From NCBI RefSeq assembly GCF_016653115.1, contig NZ_NHRX01000027.1:1-64000 (forward strand): DNA of 64,000 bases, in the 5' to 3' direction. The notes below the pieces were generated by a model. The model ran no database searches. It was given only the letters and a program-made list of their open reading frames with translations, and was not told the DNA's origin. The translations under genes were made by a program, and so were the position numbers. Shown in pieces: positions 8,907-17,056 of the stretch (position 1 is its first letter; every line of letters starts with the position of its first letter). The DNA comes from Rhodocyclus purpureus (GTDB taxonomy: Bacteria > Pseudomonadota > Gammaproteobacteria > Burkholderiales > Rhodocyclaceae).

Positions 8907-10061
8907 TTACTTGGTGTACTCGCGAATCATGTTGCGCGCGATCACCAGTTGCTGGATCTGGGTGGTGCCTTCGTAGATGCGGAACAGGCGGACGTCGCGG
9001 TAGAAGCGTTCGATCCCGTACTCGGCGAGGTAGCCGGCGCCGCCGAAGATCTGCACGGCACGGTCGGCGACGCGGCCGCACATCTCGGAGGCGAACATCT
9101 TGGCACAGGACGCTTCGGTGCCGACGTCGAGGCCCTGGTCGCGGCGGCGGGCGGCGTCGAGGACCATCGACCTGGCCGCGTAGATTTCGGCCTTGCTGTC
9201 GGCGAGCATCGCCTGGATCAACTGGAATTCGGCAATCGGCTTGCCGAACTGGACGCGCTCGCAGGCGTACTTCAAGGCTTCCTCGAGCATGCGCTCGGCG
9301 GCACCGACGCTGGCGGCGGCGATGTTGATGCGGCCCTTGTCGAGTACCTTCATCGCCGTCTTGAAGCCGAGGCCTTCGCGGCCGGCGAGCAGGTTGGTGA
9401 CCGGAACGCGGCAGTTCTCGAAGATGATGTCGGCAGTGTGCGCGCCCTTCTGGCCCATCTTCTTGTCGATCTTGCCGACACTGAGCCCCGGCGTGTCGCG
9501 CTCGACGATGATCGCCGAGACGCCGGCCGGTCCCTTGACGTCGGGGGCGGTGCGCGCCATCAGCGTGTAGATGCCGGCCTCGGGACCGTTGGTGATGTAG
9601 CGCTTGGTGCCGTTGATGACGTAGTGGTCGCCGTCACGGATCGCAGTGGTGCGCAGGGCGCCGGCGTCGGAGCCGCTGTCGGGCTCGGTCAGGCAGAAGG
9701 AGCCGATGATTTCGCCGGAGGCCAGACGCGGCAGGTACTTCTGCTTCTGCTCGTCGTTGCCGTCGAGGACGATGCCTTGCGCGCCGATGCCGTTGTTGGT
9801 GGCGAAGAGCGAACGGAAGGCCGGCGACGCCTTGGTCACCTCGAAGGTGGCCAGGACTTCCTCTTCCATGGTCAGGCCCATGCCGCCGTATTCCTCGGGG
9901 ATGGACAGGCCGAAGAGCCCGAGTTCCTTCATTTCGCTGACCAGCGACGCGGGAATTTCGTCGGTCTCGGCGACGACCGACTCCTGCGGAATCAGGCGCT
10001 CGCGGACGAAGCGGGAGAGGCTGTCGAGAAGAATGTTGAGGGTTTCCTGGTCTCTGATCAT
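8907..10061 (-). CDS. Acyl-CoA dehydrogenase of the alicyclic acid operon (BadJ-like position)
   Basis: 384-residue FAD-dependent dehydrogenase introducing an alpha,beta double bond into an acyl-CoA and passing electrons to ETF. Family signatures are intact: LTEPDSGSDA near residue 127, the FG-GAGYL region near 343, and the catalytic-base motif YEGTTQIQQ near the C-terminus. It is the last gene of badH-badI-acd on the minus strand, 122 bases after badI, with a strong hairpin between. It could oxidise cyclohexanecarboxyl-CoA (overlapping with aliB) or the pimeloyl-CoA-type product of ring opening. The latter is attractive because aliB is also present, but the sequence does not settle substrate. 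Confidence 0.85.
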   Translation of the reverse strand: MIRDQETLNILLDSLSRFVRERLIPQESVVAETDEIPASLVSEMKELGLFGLSIPEEYGGMGLTMEEEVLATFEVTKASPAFRSLFATNNGIGAQGIVLDGNDEQKQKYLPRLASGEIIGSFCLTEPDSGSDAGALRTTAIRDGDHYVINGTKRYITNGPEAGIYTLMARTAPDVKGPAGVSAIIVERDTPGLSVGKIDKKMGQKGAHTADIIFENCRVPVTNLLAGREGLGFKTAMKVLDKGRINIAAASVGAAERMLEEALKYACERVQFGKPIAEFQLIQAMLADSKAEIYAARSMVLDAARRRDQGLDVGTEASCAKMFASEMCGRVADRAVQIFGGAGYLAEYGIERFYRDVRLFRIYEGTTQIQQLVIARNMIREYTK

Positions 10062-10143
10062 GGGTGTGTCCGTTTCAGCCGCTACTGGGGGTTGCGCGTG
10101 GTTCGCGCCGTCCGGGATGGAAAGGTGCTCGGGCAGCCGGCAA

Positions 10144-10172
10144 GGGGGCGGCGAGTGCTCCTCGCCGCCCCC
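10144..10172 (-). terminator. Strong intercistronic hairpin between badI and the acyl-CoA dehydrogenase gene
   Basis: Twelve-base perfect stem (10144-10155 with 10161-10172, GC only except one pair) and a 5-base loop. No T-run follows on the minus strand, so it may be an mRNA-stabilising or partial-termination element that sets gene ratios in the operon. Confidence 0.5.
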
Positions 10173-10183
10173 CGTCGGCCTGC

Positions 10184-10966
10184 TTACTTGACGTACTTGC
10201 GGAACTCGGGCTTGCGCTTCTCGCGGAAGGCATTGCCGCCTTCGGCCGACTCGGGGGTCTCGTAGTAGAGCTTGAGCGCGTGCATCGCCAGGCCACCCAT
10301 GCCGCGGATGATTTCCGTGTCGACGTTGAACGACTTCTTGGCCAGCGCGATCGCGGTCGGGCTCTTCTCGACGATCTCGTCACACCACTTCTTCACTTCG
10401 GCGTCGAGCTGGTCCTGCGGGACGACGGCGTTGACCAGACCCATTTCGAGCGCCTGCTGCGCCGTGTAGCGGCGGCACAGGTACCAGATTTCACGGGCCT
10501 TCTTCTCGCCGACGACGCGCGCCAGCAGCGCCGTGCCGAAGCCGGGGTCGACCGAGCCGACGCGCGGGCCGGCCTGGCCGAGCTGCGCGTTTTCCGAGGC
10601 GATGGCGAGGTCGCAGATGGTGACCAGCACGTTGCCGCCGCCGATCGCGTAGCCATTGACGCGGGCGATGACGGGCTTCGAGATGTCGCGGATCGCGCTC
10701 TGCACTTCCTCGATCGGCAGGCCGATGACGCCGCGGCCGCCGTAGCCGCCGTCCTGCGTGCCCTGGTCGCCGCCGGTGCAGAAGGCCTTCTCGCCGGCGC
10801 CGGTGAGGACGACGACGCCGATGCTCTTATCGAAGTCGGCGTCCTTGAAAGCGTGGATCATTTCCTCGCAGGTCTGCGCGCGGAAGGCGTTGAACTGCTT
10901 CGGACGGTTGATGGTGATGGTGGCGATGCCGTCAGCCTTGGTGTAGAGGATGTCCTGGTATTCCAT
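10184..10966 (-). CDS. badI: 2-ketocyclohexanecarboxyl-CoA hydrolase
   Basis: A 260-residue crotonase-fold enzyme of the MenB/BadI branch. It opens the ring of 2-ketocyclohexanecarboxyl-CoA to pimeloyl-CoA. Features are IATITINRPKQFNAF at the N-terminus, the oxyanion-hole region GDQGTQDGGYGG (MenB-like rather than the usual GAD), YAIGGGNVL and the C-terminal FREKRKPEFRKY. The branch-specific GDQ and the partner badH-type dehydrogenase upstream support BadI over a plain enoyl-CoA hydratase or naphthoate synthase; no menaquinone genes are nearby. AAGGA lies eight bases before the ATG. Confidence 0.85.
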   Translation of the reverse strand: MEYQDILYTKADGIATITINRPKQFNAFRAQTCEEMIHAFKDADFDKSIGVVVLTGAGEKAFCTGGDQGTQDGGYGGRGVIGLPIEEVQSAIRDISKPVIARVNGYAIGGGNVLVTICDLAIASENAQLGQAGPRVGSVDPGFGTALLARVVGEKKAREIWYLCRRYTAQQALEMGLVNAVVPQDQLDAEVKKWCDEIVEKSPTAIALAKKSFNVDTEIIRGMGGLAMHALKLYYETPESAEGGNAFREKRKPEFRKYVK

Positions 10967-10997
10967 TTTCGGGTCCTTGCTCTGAAGAAGATTGGAT

Positions 10998-11018
10998 GTC
11001 GGGTTGCGCCAACCCGAC
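10998..11018. repeat. Dispersed 'gtcgggtt' palindrome, copy 1
   Basis: gtcgggttg and caacccgac flank three bases, a perfect 21-bp palindrome in the badH-badI gap. Related copies lie at 43431-43456, 51971-51997 and 57146-57171, always between genes, as in a short REP family. Confidence 0.6.
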
Positions 11019-11044
11019 CTGCGGGCTGGAGATGATCGAAGTCC

Positions 11045-11812
11045 TCAGCCGGCCATGGTCAGGCCGCCGGAGACGCTGATCACCTGGCCGGTGATGAACG
11101 ACGCGTCGTCGGAGGAAAGCAGCGCGATGATGCCGGGCAGGTCTTCGGGCTTGCCGAGACGGCCGAACGGCACCGCGCGCGTGAAGGCGTCGCGCAGCTT
11201 CTCGCCGCGTTCGCCTTCGCCGCAGATGTCGTCGAGCAGCGGCGTATCGGTCGGTCCGGGGCAGACGACGTTAACGCTGATCTGCTTGCGCGCCAGTTCG
11301 CGCGCCAGCGTCTTCGAGAAGGCGACCAGGCCACCCTTGCAGAAGGCATAGACGGCTTCGCCGGAGGAGCCGACGCGGGCGGCGTCGGAGGCGATGTTCA
11401 CGATGCGGCCGCTGCCACGCGCCGCCATTCCCTTGGCGACGGCGTGCGTCATGTACAGCGCGCCGTACAGGTTGATCGCGACGATCTTGTCCCAGAGCGG
11501 CTTCTCGGTGGCGAGGAAGTTGCCGATCTTGTCCCAGCCGGCGTTGTTCACCAGCACGTCGATCGGGCCGAGCGCGGCTTCGGCGGCGGCGACGCCGGCG
11601 TTGACGGCGTCCTGGTTGGTGATATCGACCGCGAAGGCCTGCGCCTTGCCACCCTTTTCACGGATGTCGGCAGCAACCGCTTCGGCCGCAGCCTGGTTGA
11701 TGTCGAAAACGGCAACCGCGCTGCCCTCTTCGCCGAAGCGGCGGCAGATCGCCGCGCCGATGCCGCCGGCGCCGCCGGTAACGATGACCACCTTTTCCTT
11801 CAATCCACGCAT
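11045..11812 (-). CDS. badH: 2-hydroxycyclohexanecarboxyl-CoA dehydrogenase
   Basis: A 255-residue short-chain dehydrogenase. It has the NAD-binding TGGAGGIGAAICRRF at residues 12-26, NNAGWDKIG near 90, and a YxxxK catalytic pair in AVYAFCKGG near 155. The NNAGWD signature and adjacency to badI point to BadH, which oxidises the ring hydroxyl to the 2-keto thioester with NAD+. A GGAGA element precedes the ATG. It is the first gene of the minus-strand operon and diverges from the MarR regulator, with a palindromic candidate operator between them. The alternative, a generic 3-oxoacyl-ACP reductase, is less likely in this setting. Confidence 0.85.
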   Translation of the reverse strand: MRGLKEKVVIVTGGAGGIGAAICRRFGEEGSAVAVFDINQAAAEAVAADIREKGGKAQAFAVDITNQDAVNAGVAAAEAALGPIDVLVNNAGWDKIGNFLATEKPLWDKIVAINLYGALYMTHAVAKGMAARGSGRIVNIASDAARVGSSGEAVYAFCKGGLVAFSKTLARELARKQISVNVVCPGPTDTPLLDDICGEGERGEKLRDAFTRAVPFGRLGKPEDLPGIIALLSSDDASFITGQVISVSGGLTMAG

Positions 11813-11834
11813 AACATATCTCCTGAATGATGAC

Positions 11835-11850
11835 TTTGATATATTTCAAA
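11835..11850. promoter_or_regulatory. Candidate BadR operator
   Basis: TTTGA and TCAAA arms separated by six AT-rich bases form a 16-bp palindrome in the 108-base gap between divergent badH and the MarR gene. Its AT-rich sequence stands out against the GC-rich surroundings, and it lies about 22 bases from the badH start codon, where a repressor would block transcription. Confidence 0.5.
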
Positions 11851-11920
11851 CAACGGCCATTGCTTTTTGGCCACCCTCTACGCTTCAATAACGCCTGCTC
11901 AACTTTGTCTGCGAACGCTC

Positions 11921-12382
11921 ATGACCGAAAACAACACCACCAGCCGGGCCGTCGTGGACGAGATCGCCAACCGACTGTTCTTCCGCTTCTTCCAGGCCGC
12001 CAACACCCTGCAGACGCGCGGCACCAATGCTGTTGGAATAACCACCCAGCAATGGTCGGTGCTCGGTGCGCTCTCCCGGCCGCAGGCCGCCGCCGGGATG
12101 AGCGTCGGCGACCTGTCGCGCTACCTGCTCGTCAGCCGCCAGAACCTCGCCGGCCTCCTCGCGCGCCTCGAACGTGACGGACTGGTCGAGCGCAAGCCCT
12201 GTGCCGACGACCGCCGCTCGCGCAAGGTCAGCCTCACGGCCAAGGGCGAAGCGCTGTGGACCGACCTGTCCGAACCGATCGACGCGTTCTACAAGCAGGC
12301 CCTCAAAGGCTTCTCCTTCGACGACCGCCTGGCCTTCATTCACTACATCAGTCTCCTGCAACGCAACATGTCGGAGATCTGA
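11921..12382 (+). CDS. badR: MarR-family regulator, BadR-like
   Basis: A 153-residue winged-helix regulator: QQWSVLGALSR, a recognition helix region SRQNLAGLLARLERDGLVERKPC and the MarR wing DDRRSRKVSLTAKG near residues 93-106. In Rhodopseudomonas palustris, BadR of this family represses the ketocyclohexane genes and responds to a pathway thioester. The same divergent arrangement with badH here supports that role. ATG 11921 is chosen because the conserved domain begins soon after; the frame is open to 11867. Convergent with aliB through a hairpin. Confidence 0.8.
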   Translation: MTENNTTSRAVVDEIANRLFFRFFQAANTLQTRGTNAVGITTQQWSVLGALSRPQAAAGMSVGDLSRYLLVSRQNLAGLLARLERDGLVERKPCADDRRSRKVSLTAKGEALWTDLSEPIDAFYKQALKGFSFDDRLAFIHYISLLQRNMSEI

Positions 12383-12390
12383 AACGCGGA

Positions 12391-12408
12391 GGAGGTGGTG
12401 ACACCTCC
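12391..12408. terminator. Bidirectional hairpin between badR and aliB
   Basis: ggaggtg (12391-12397) pairs exactly with cacctcc (12402-12408) over a 4-base loop in the 42-base gap between two convergent genes. There is no T-run. Confidence 0.5.
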
Positions 12409-12424
12409 CCCGCCGCCCGTGCGC

Positions 12425-13573
12425 TCAGATCTTGAAATCCTTCACGCGCTGGCGGCCGATGATCATCTTCATGATGTTCGCCGTGCCGTCACCGATCTGC
12501 AGACCCATCACGTCGCGGTAGCGCTGGCCGAAGTCGTAGTCGGCACCGTAGCCGCCGTGACCGTGCGTGAGCAGGCACTGGTGGATGATGTCGCAGGCGA
12601 GCTTCGGTCCCCACCACTTGCACATCGCCGCTTCGGCAGTGTGCGGCAGACCCTGGTCCTTGAGCCACAGCGTGCGCAGGCAGAGCGCGCGACAGCCCTC
12701 GTAGAAGGTCTCGGCCTCGGCCAGCGGAAAGGTCACGCCCTGGAAATCGCTCAAGGGCTTGCCGAAAGCTTCGCGCTCCTGCACGTAGCGCCAGGCTTCG
12801 TCGAGCGAGGCACGCGCAACGCCCATGCACTGCAGGCCGATCAGGGCGCGGCTGTAGTCGAAGCCATGCATCACCTGAACGAAACCCTGACCCTCCTCGC
12901 CGAGCATCATCGACTTCGGCACGCGCACGCCGTCGAAGAAGATCGAACCGCGCCCGACCGGACGCGTGCCGATGTCGTCGAACTGGGTGCGCGTGATCCC
13001 CGGCTGATCCATCGGCACGAGGAAGGCGCTGATGCCGTGCGCGCGTTGCTCGGTCGTACCGGTACGCGCGAACACCACCGCCACGTCGGACTGCGTCGCC
13101 ATCGAGATCGAGGTCTTCTCGCCGGAGAGGATGTAGTCGTCACCGTCCTTGCTCGCCTTCAGCTTCAGGTTGGCGGCATCCGAACCGGCAGACGGCTCGG
13201 TCAGCGCGATGGCGATCGCCTTCCTGCCGGCGATCACTTCGGTCAGCCAGTCACGGGTCTCGGTCGAGCGCCCGTACGTCGCCAGGATGTGGCCGCACAG
13301 CGAGGTGAGCAGGTTGACGTAGGAAACATTGAAGTCGCCGTAGGCGATCTGTTCGAGCAGCAGGCCGCTGGTGACGCAATCGACGCCCATGCCGCCGAAC
13401 TCTTCGGGGATTTCCGGGCCGAGGAAGCCCATCTCGCCCATCTCGGCAATGAGTTCGCGCTCGATGCACTCGGCCTTCTCGCGGGCCCGGTAGGAGGGAG
13501 CGAGGCGATTCTTGGCGAACTTGGCGGCGGTATCGACCAGAGCTTGCTGCTCGGCGCTGAGACTGAATTCCAT
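12425..13573 (-). CDS. aliB: Cyclohexanecarboxyl-CoA dehydrogenase
   Basis: A 382-residue acyl-CoA dehydrogenase. Signatures are ALTEPSAGSDAANLKLKA near residue 127 and, at the C-terminus, IGDGTANIMKMIIGRQ. The position that is glutamate in the common YEGT motif is aspartate here (about residue 362), a change I associate with dehydrogenases acting on alicyclic thioesters. Together with the adjacent divergent ligase aliA this argues for conversion of cyclohexanecarboxyl-CoA to cyclohex-1-enecarboxyl-CoA. ATG 13573 (MEFSLSAEQQ) has GAGG upstream; the open frame extends to 13606. Single-gene transcript with a good sigma70-type promoter immediately upstream. Confidence 0.8.
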   Translation of the reverse strand: MEFSLSAEQQALVDTAAKFAKNRLAPSYRAREKAECIERELIAEMGEMGFLGPEIPEEFGGMGVDCVTSGLLLEQIAYGDFNVSYVNLLTSLCGHILATYGRSTETRDWLTEVIAGRKAIAIALTEPSAGSDAANLKLKASKDGDDYILSGEKTSISMATQSDVAVVFARTGTTEQRAHGISAFLVPMDQPGITRTQFDDIGTRPVGRGSIFFDGVRVPKSMMLGEEGQGFVQVMHGFDYSRALIGLQCMGVARASLDEAWRYVQEREAFGKPLSDFQGVTFPLAEAETFYEGCRALCLRTLWLKDQGLPHTAEAAMCKWWGPKLACDIIHQCLLTHGHGGYGADYDFGQRYRDVMGLQIGDGTANIMKMIIGRQRVKDFKI

Positions 13574-13604
13574 GACTGGGACCTCGTGGATGAAGATTCG
13601 CGCC

Positions 13605-13634
13605 ATTCTAAGAAGCCCCCGGGTTTTTTGTCAA
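13605..13634 (-). promoter_or_regulatory. Putative sigma70 promoter of aliB
   Basis: Minus strand reads TTGACA (13634-13629), an 18-base spacer, then TAGAAT (13610-13605), 11 of 12 consensus bases. Transcription would start around 13598, about 25 bases before the aliB ATG. Confidence 0.6.
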
Positions 13635-13788
13635 TGTATTTACTTAGATTGGAGAAGTACGCCGGGAAACTAGTTGCACAATCTGATACCGATTGCTCCA
13701 AACCACTGCGCAGAAACAAATTTTTCACAAACCATTGCTGCGCCGCACAAACACTGGAGGCGCACCGATGCTCATTTGTAGCAACCCA

Positions 13789-13817
13789 TTGACACTTAGC
13801 GCATAAGCGTTTAGCGT
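13789..13817 (+). promoter_or_regulatory. Putative promoter of the aliA operon
   Basis: TTGACA (13789-13794), a 17-base spacer, then a weak tagcgt -10. Its cattgaca octamer is the reverse complement of the octamer at the aliB -35 (13629-13636). TTAGCG occurs twice here, a possible activator or repressor site. Confidence 0.35.
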
Positions 13818-13859
13818 ACCCAACCTAACTTGAACAGGGCAAAAACTGGAGGAGACGCC

Positions 13860-15503
13860 GTGGAATTTGACCCCGTATTGCTGGCCGACCGCATGGTCCC
13901 GATGAAGGCGCAAGGCTTCTGGCGCGACGAGACCATCGAAACCTGCTTCCAGCGCGCGCTGCACGACTGTCCGGAGAAGACAGCGGTGGTCGCGTACCGC
14001 TTCCGCGACGCGCAGCCGACGCGCGTCAGCTACCGCGAACTCGACCAGCGCGTCGACCAGGCCGCGCGCGGCCTGGTGGCGCTCGGTGTCGGCGCCCGCG
14101 ACGTGGTCAGCTTCCAGCTGCCCAACTGGCTGGAGTTCATCGTCCTCTCGCTCGCCTGCGCACGCATCGGCGCCGTCGCCAACCCGATGATGCCGATCTT
14201 CCGCCAGCATGAACTCAACTTCATGCTCAACTTCGGCGAATCGAAGGTCTTCGTCGTCCCCAAGACCTACCGCGGTTTCGACTATGAGCAGATGGCGCGC
14301 GGCATGCTCCCCGGCCTGCCGCACCTCAGGCAGCTCGTCGTCGTCGAAGGCGAAGGCGCGGACAGCTTCGAGGCGCTCCTGATGCGCGACGACACGCCGC
14401 CGCTTCCCGCAGGCGCGCCGCGCCTGGGCGCCGACGAGGTGATGATGCTGATGTACACCTCGGGGACGACCGGCGAGCCGAAGGGGGTGATGCATACCTC
14501 GAACACGCTGTTCTCCAACCTGTTCGCCTACGCCGAGCGGATGGAACTGTCCTCGTCGGAAGTGATCCTCGGCGCCTCGCCGATGGCGCACCTGACCGGT
14601 TTCGGCTATCTCGCCATGCTGCCGCTGATCCTCAAGGCAACGACGGTACTGCAGGACGCCTGGGAGGCGAAGAAGGCGCTGGAGATCGTCCGCGCCGAAG
14701 GCGTCACCTTCAGCATGGCCTCGACCACCTTCGTCGCCGACATGTGCAACGCGGTCGAGGCCGGTGACAGCACCTCGCCGACCTTCACCAAGTTCAACTG
14801 CGCCGGCGCGCCGATTCCGCCGGTGCTGATCGAGCGCGCACACAAGCTGATGGGGCTGCGCATCAGCTCGGCCTGGGGGATGACCGAGAACGGCGCGGTG
14901 ACCGTCACCGAACCGGCACGCGCCTTCGAGAAGTCGGCGATTTCCGACGGACGCCCGCTGCCCGGAATGGAAGTCAAGGTCGTCGGCGCCGACGGCCGCA
15001 CGCTGCCGGCCGGCGAGTCGGGTGAGCTGTACGTTCGCGGCTGTTCCAACTTCGCCGGCTACCTGAAGCGCCCGCACCTCAACAACGTCGACGCCGACGG
15101 CTGGTTCGACACCGGCGACATCGCCTTCATCGACGCCGAAGGCTACATCCGCATCTCCGGCCGCAGCAAGGACGTGATCATCCGCGGCGGCGAGAACATC
15201 CCGGTCGTCGAGATCGAGAACCTGCTCTACAAGCACCCGGCGATTGCCTCGGTGGCCGTCGTCGGCTATCCCGACAAGCGCTTCGGCGAGCGCGTCTGCG
15301 CCTTCGTCGCGCTGAAGCAGGGACAGAGCTTCACCTTCGAGGACATGACTGCCTACTTCACCGAACTGGAGATGACCAAGCAGTACTTCCCCGAACGCCT
15401 CGAAGTGCTCGAACAGATGCCGCAGACGCCGAGCGGCAAGCTGCAGAAATTCAAACTGCGCGAAATGGCCAAGAACTTCGGCGAACAAGTGGCGGTGGCC
15501 TGA
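13860..15503 (+). CDS. aliA: Cyclohexanecarboxylate-CoA ligase
   Basis: A 547-residue ANL-superfamily ligase that activates the acid with ATP and CoA. AMP-binding P-loop MYTSGTTGEPKGVMHT lies near residue 198, SAWGMTENG near 339, GWFDTGDIAFID near 415 and the C-terminal lysine motif PQTPSGKLQK near 521. GTG 13860 follows an excellent GGAGGAG; the open frame continues to 13830. It shares one base with the next gene (TGATG). Assignment to cyclohexanecarboxylate rather than another acid rests on the surrounding aliB-badHI genes; a medium-chain or aromatic acid ligase is the alternative. Confidence 0.78.
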   Translation: MEFDPVLLADRMVPMKAQGFWRDETIETCFQRALHDCPEKTAVVAYRFRDAQPTRVSYRELDQRVDQAARGLVALGVGARDVVSFQLPNWLEFIVLSLACARIGAVANPMMPIFRQHELNFMLNFGESKVFVVPKTYRGFDYEQMARGMLPGLPHLRQLVVVEGEGADSFEALLMRDDTPPLPAGAPRLGADEVMMLMYTSGTTGEPKGVMHTSNTLFSNLFAYAERMELSSSEVILGASPMAHLTGFGYLAMLPLILKATTVLQDAWEAKKALEIVRAEGVTFSMASTTFVADMCNAVEAGDSTSPTFTKFNCAGAPIPPVLIERAHKLMGLRISSAWGMTENGAVTVTEPARAFEKSAISDGRPLPGMEVKVVGADGRTLPAGESGELYVRGCSNFAGYLKRPHLNNVDADGWFDTGDIAFIDAEGYIRISGRSKDVIIRGGENIPVVEIENLLYKHPAIASVAVVGYPDKRFGERVCAFVALKQGQSFTFEDMTAYFTELEMTKQYFPERLEVLEQMPQTPSGKLQKFKLREMAKNFGEQVAVA

Positions 15504-16276
15504 TGAACGACGAAATCCTCCTCGAACTCCACGACAAGGTTGCGCTGATCCGGCTGAACCGGCCACAGGTCCTGAACGCGCTCAACGACGCGCTGATGGA
15601 CCAGCTGGGTGCGGCGCTCGACAAGATCGAAGCCGACGAGACCATCGGCTGCGTCGTCATCACCGGCTCGGAGAAAGCCTTCGCCGCCGGCGCCGACATC
15701 TCGGCGATGGCGACCTACAGCTACATGGACGCCTACAAGGGCGACTTCATCACGCGCAACTGGGAGCGGCTGAAGACCTTCCGCAAGCCGGTCATCGCCG
15801 CGGTCTCCGGCGTCGCGCTCGGCGGCGGCTGCGAGCTGGCGATGATGTGCGACATCGTCTTCGCCGCCGACAACGCGCGCTTCGGCCAGCCGGAAGTGAA
15901 GCTCGGCACCATCCCCGGCGCCGGCGGCACGCAGCGCCTGCCGCGCGCGGTGGGCAAGACCAAGGCGATGGACCTGTGCCTCACCGGCCGCCTGATGAGC
16001 GCCGACGAAGCCGAACGCGCGGGACTCGTCGCGCGCATCTACCCGGCCGACCAGCTGCTCGACGAGGCCATGGCGGCCGCGCGGCAGGTCGCCTCGTACT
16101 CGCTGCCGGTGCTGATGATGCTCAAGGAATCGGTCAACCGCGCCTTCGAAGGCCCGCTCAACGAGGGTCTCCTGTTCGAGCGGCGCACGCTGCACGCCTC
16201 CTTCGCGCTCGCCGACCAGAAGGAAGGCATGGCCGCCTTCGTCGAGAAACGCAAACCGAACTTCACCAACCGCTGA
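15503..16276 (+). CDS. badK: Enoyl-CoA hydratase, candidate cyclohex-1-enecarboxyl-CoA hydratase
   Basis: A 257-residue crotonase. The oxyanion-hole signature is FAAGADISAM near residue 60. Both catalytic glutamates are present, in GGGCELAMMCDI near 109 and in GQPEVKLGTIPGAGG near 130. It follows aliA with a one-base overlap. Hydration of cyclohex-1-enecarboxyl-CoA is the step between AliB and BadH, so one of the two tandem crotonases must do this; the gene directly coupled to aliA is the better candidate. The alternative is straight-chain 2-enoyl-CoA hydration in the lower pathway. Confidence 0.65.
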   Translation: MNDEILLELHDKVALIRLNRPQVLNALNDALMDQLGAALDKIEADETIGCVVITGSEKAFAAGADISAMATYSYMDAYKGDFITRNWERLKTFRKPVIAAVSGVALGGGCELAMMCDIVFAADNARFGQPEVKLGTIPGAGGTQRLPRAVGKTKAMDLCLTGRLMSADEAERAGLVARIYPADQLLDEAMAAARQVASYSLPVLMMLKESVNRAFEGPLNEGLLFERRTLHASFALADQKEGMAAFVEKRKPNFTNR

Positions 16277-16282
16277 GCCCCG

Positions 16283-17053
16283 ATGAGCGAAGTCCTCCTT
16301 GAAACCCTCGCGCCCGGTGTGGCGCAAGTGCGGATCAACCGCCCCGAAGCGCGCAACGCGCTGAACAACGAAGTACGCGCGCAACTCGCCGTCCATTTCA
16401 CGGCCCTCGGTGCCGACCCCGAGGTGCGCTGCATCGTCCTCACCGGCGGTGAGAAGTACTTCGCAGCCGGCGCCGACATCCGCGCGATGGCCGACGCCGG
16501 CGCCATCGAGATGATGCTGCGCGCCAACCACCGCCTGTGGGCGGCGATCGCCGCGTGTCCGAAGCCGGTCATCGCCGCGGTCAACGGCTTTGCCTGGGGC
16601 GGCGGCTGCGAACTGGCGATGCACGCCGACATCATCGTTGCCGGCGAGAAGGCGAGCTTCTGCCAGCCCGAGGTCAAGGTCGGCATCATGCCCGGCGCCG
16701 GCGGCACGCAGCGGCTGACGCGCGCGGTCGGCAAGTTCCAGGCGATGAAGATGCTGCTCACCGGCCAGCCGGTGCCGGCGCGCGAGGCGCTGGCGATGGG
16801 GCTGGCAAGCGAGGTCGTCGCCGACGAAGCGGTGCAGGCGCGCGCGCTCGAACTCGCGCAGCAGATCGCCGCGCTGCCGCCGCTGGCGATCCAGCAGATC
16901 AAGGAAGTGGTCATCGCCGGCCAGGATGCGTCGCTCGAAGCTGCGCTGATGCTCGAACGCAAGGCGTTCCAGCTCCTCTTCGCCAGCGCCGACCAGAAGG
17001 AAGGCATGCACGCCTTCATGGAAAAGCGCGCTCCCGTCTTCAAAGGAAACTGA
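16283..17053 (+). CDS. Second enoyl-CoA hydratase of the operon
   Basis: A 256-residue crotonase paralogous to the preceding gene, which lies six bases upstream. It has FAAGADIRAM, GGGCELAMHADI and CQPEVKVGIMPGAGG, so both catalytic glutamates are kept. Likely hydrates the straight-chain 2-enoyl-CoA dicarboxylyl thioester formed after ring cleavage, feeding the dehydrogenase next to it. The two crotonases are similar throughout and probably arose by tandem duplication with substrate divergence. Confidence 0.75.
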   Translation: MSEVLLETLAPGVAQVRINRPEARNALNNEVRAQLAVHFTALGADPEVRCIVLTGGEKYFAAGADIRAMADAGAIEMMLRANHRLWAAIAACPKPVIAAVNGFAWGGGCELAMHADIIVAGEKASFCQPEVKVGIMPGAGGTQRLTRAVGKFQAMKMLLTGQPVPAREALAMGLASEVVADEAVQARALELAQQIAALPPLAIQQIKEVVIAGQDASLEAALMLERKAFQLLFASADQKEGMHAFMEKRAPVFKGN

Positions 17054-17056
17054 ACC

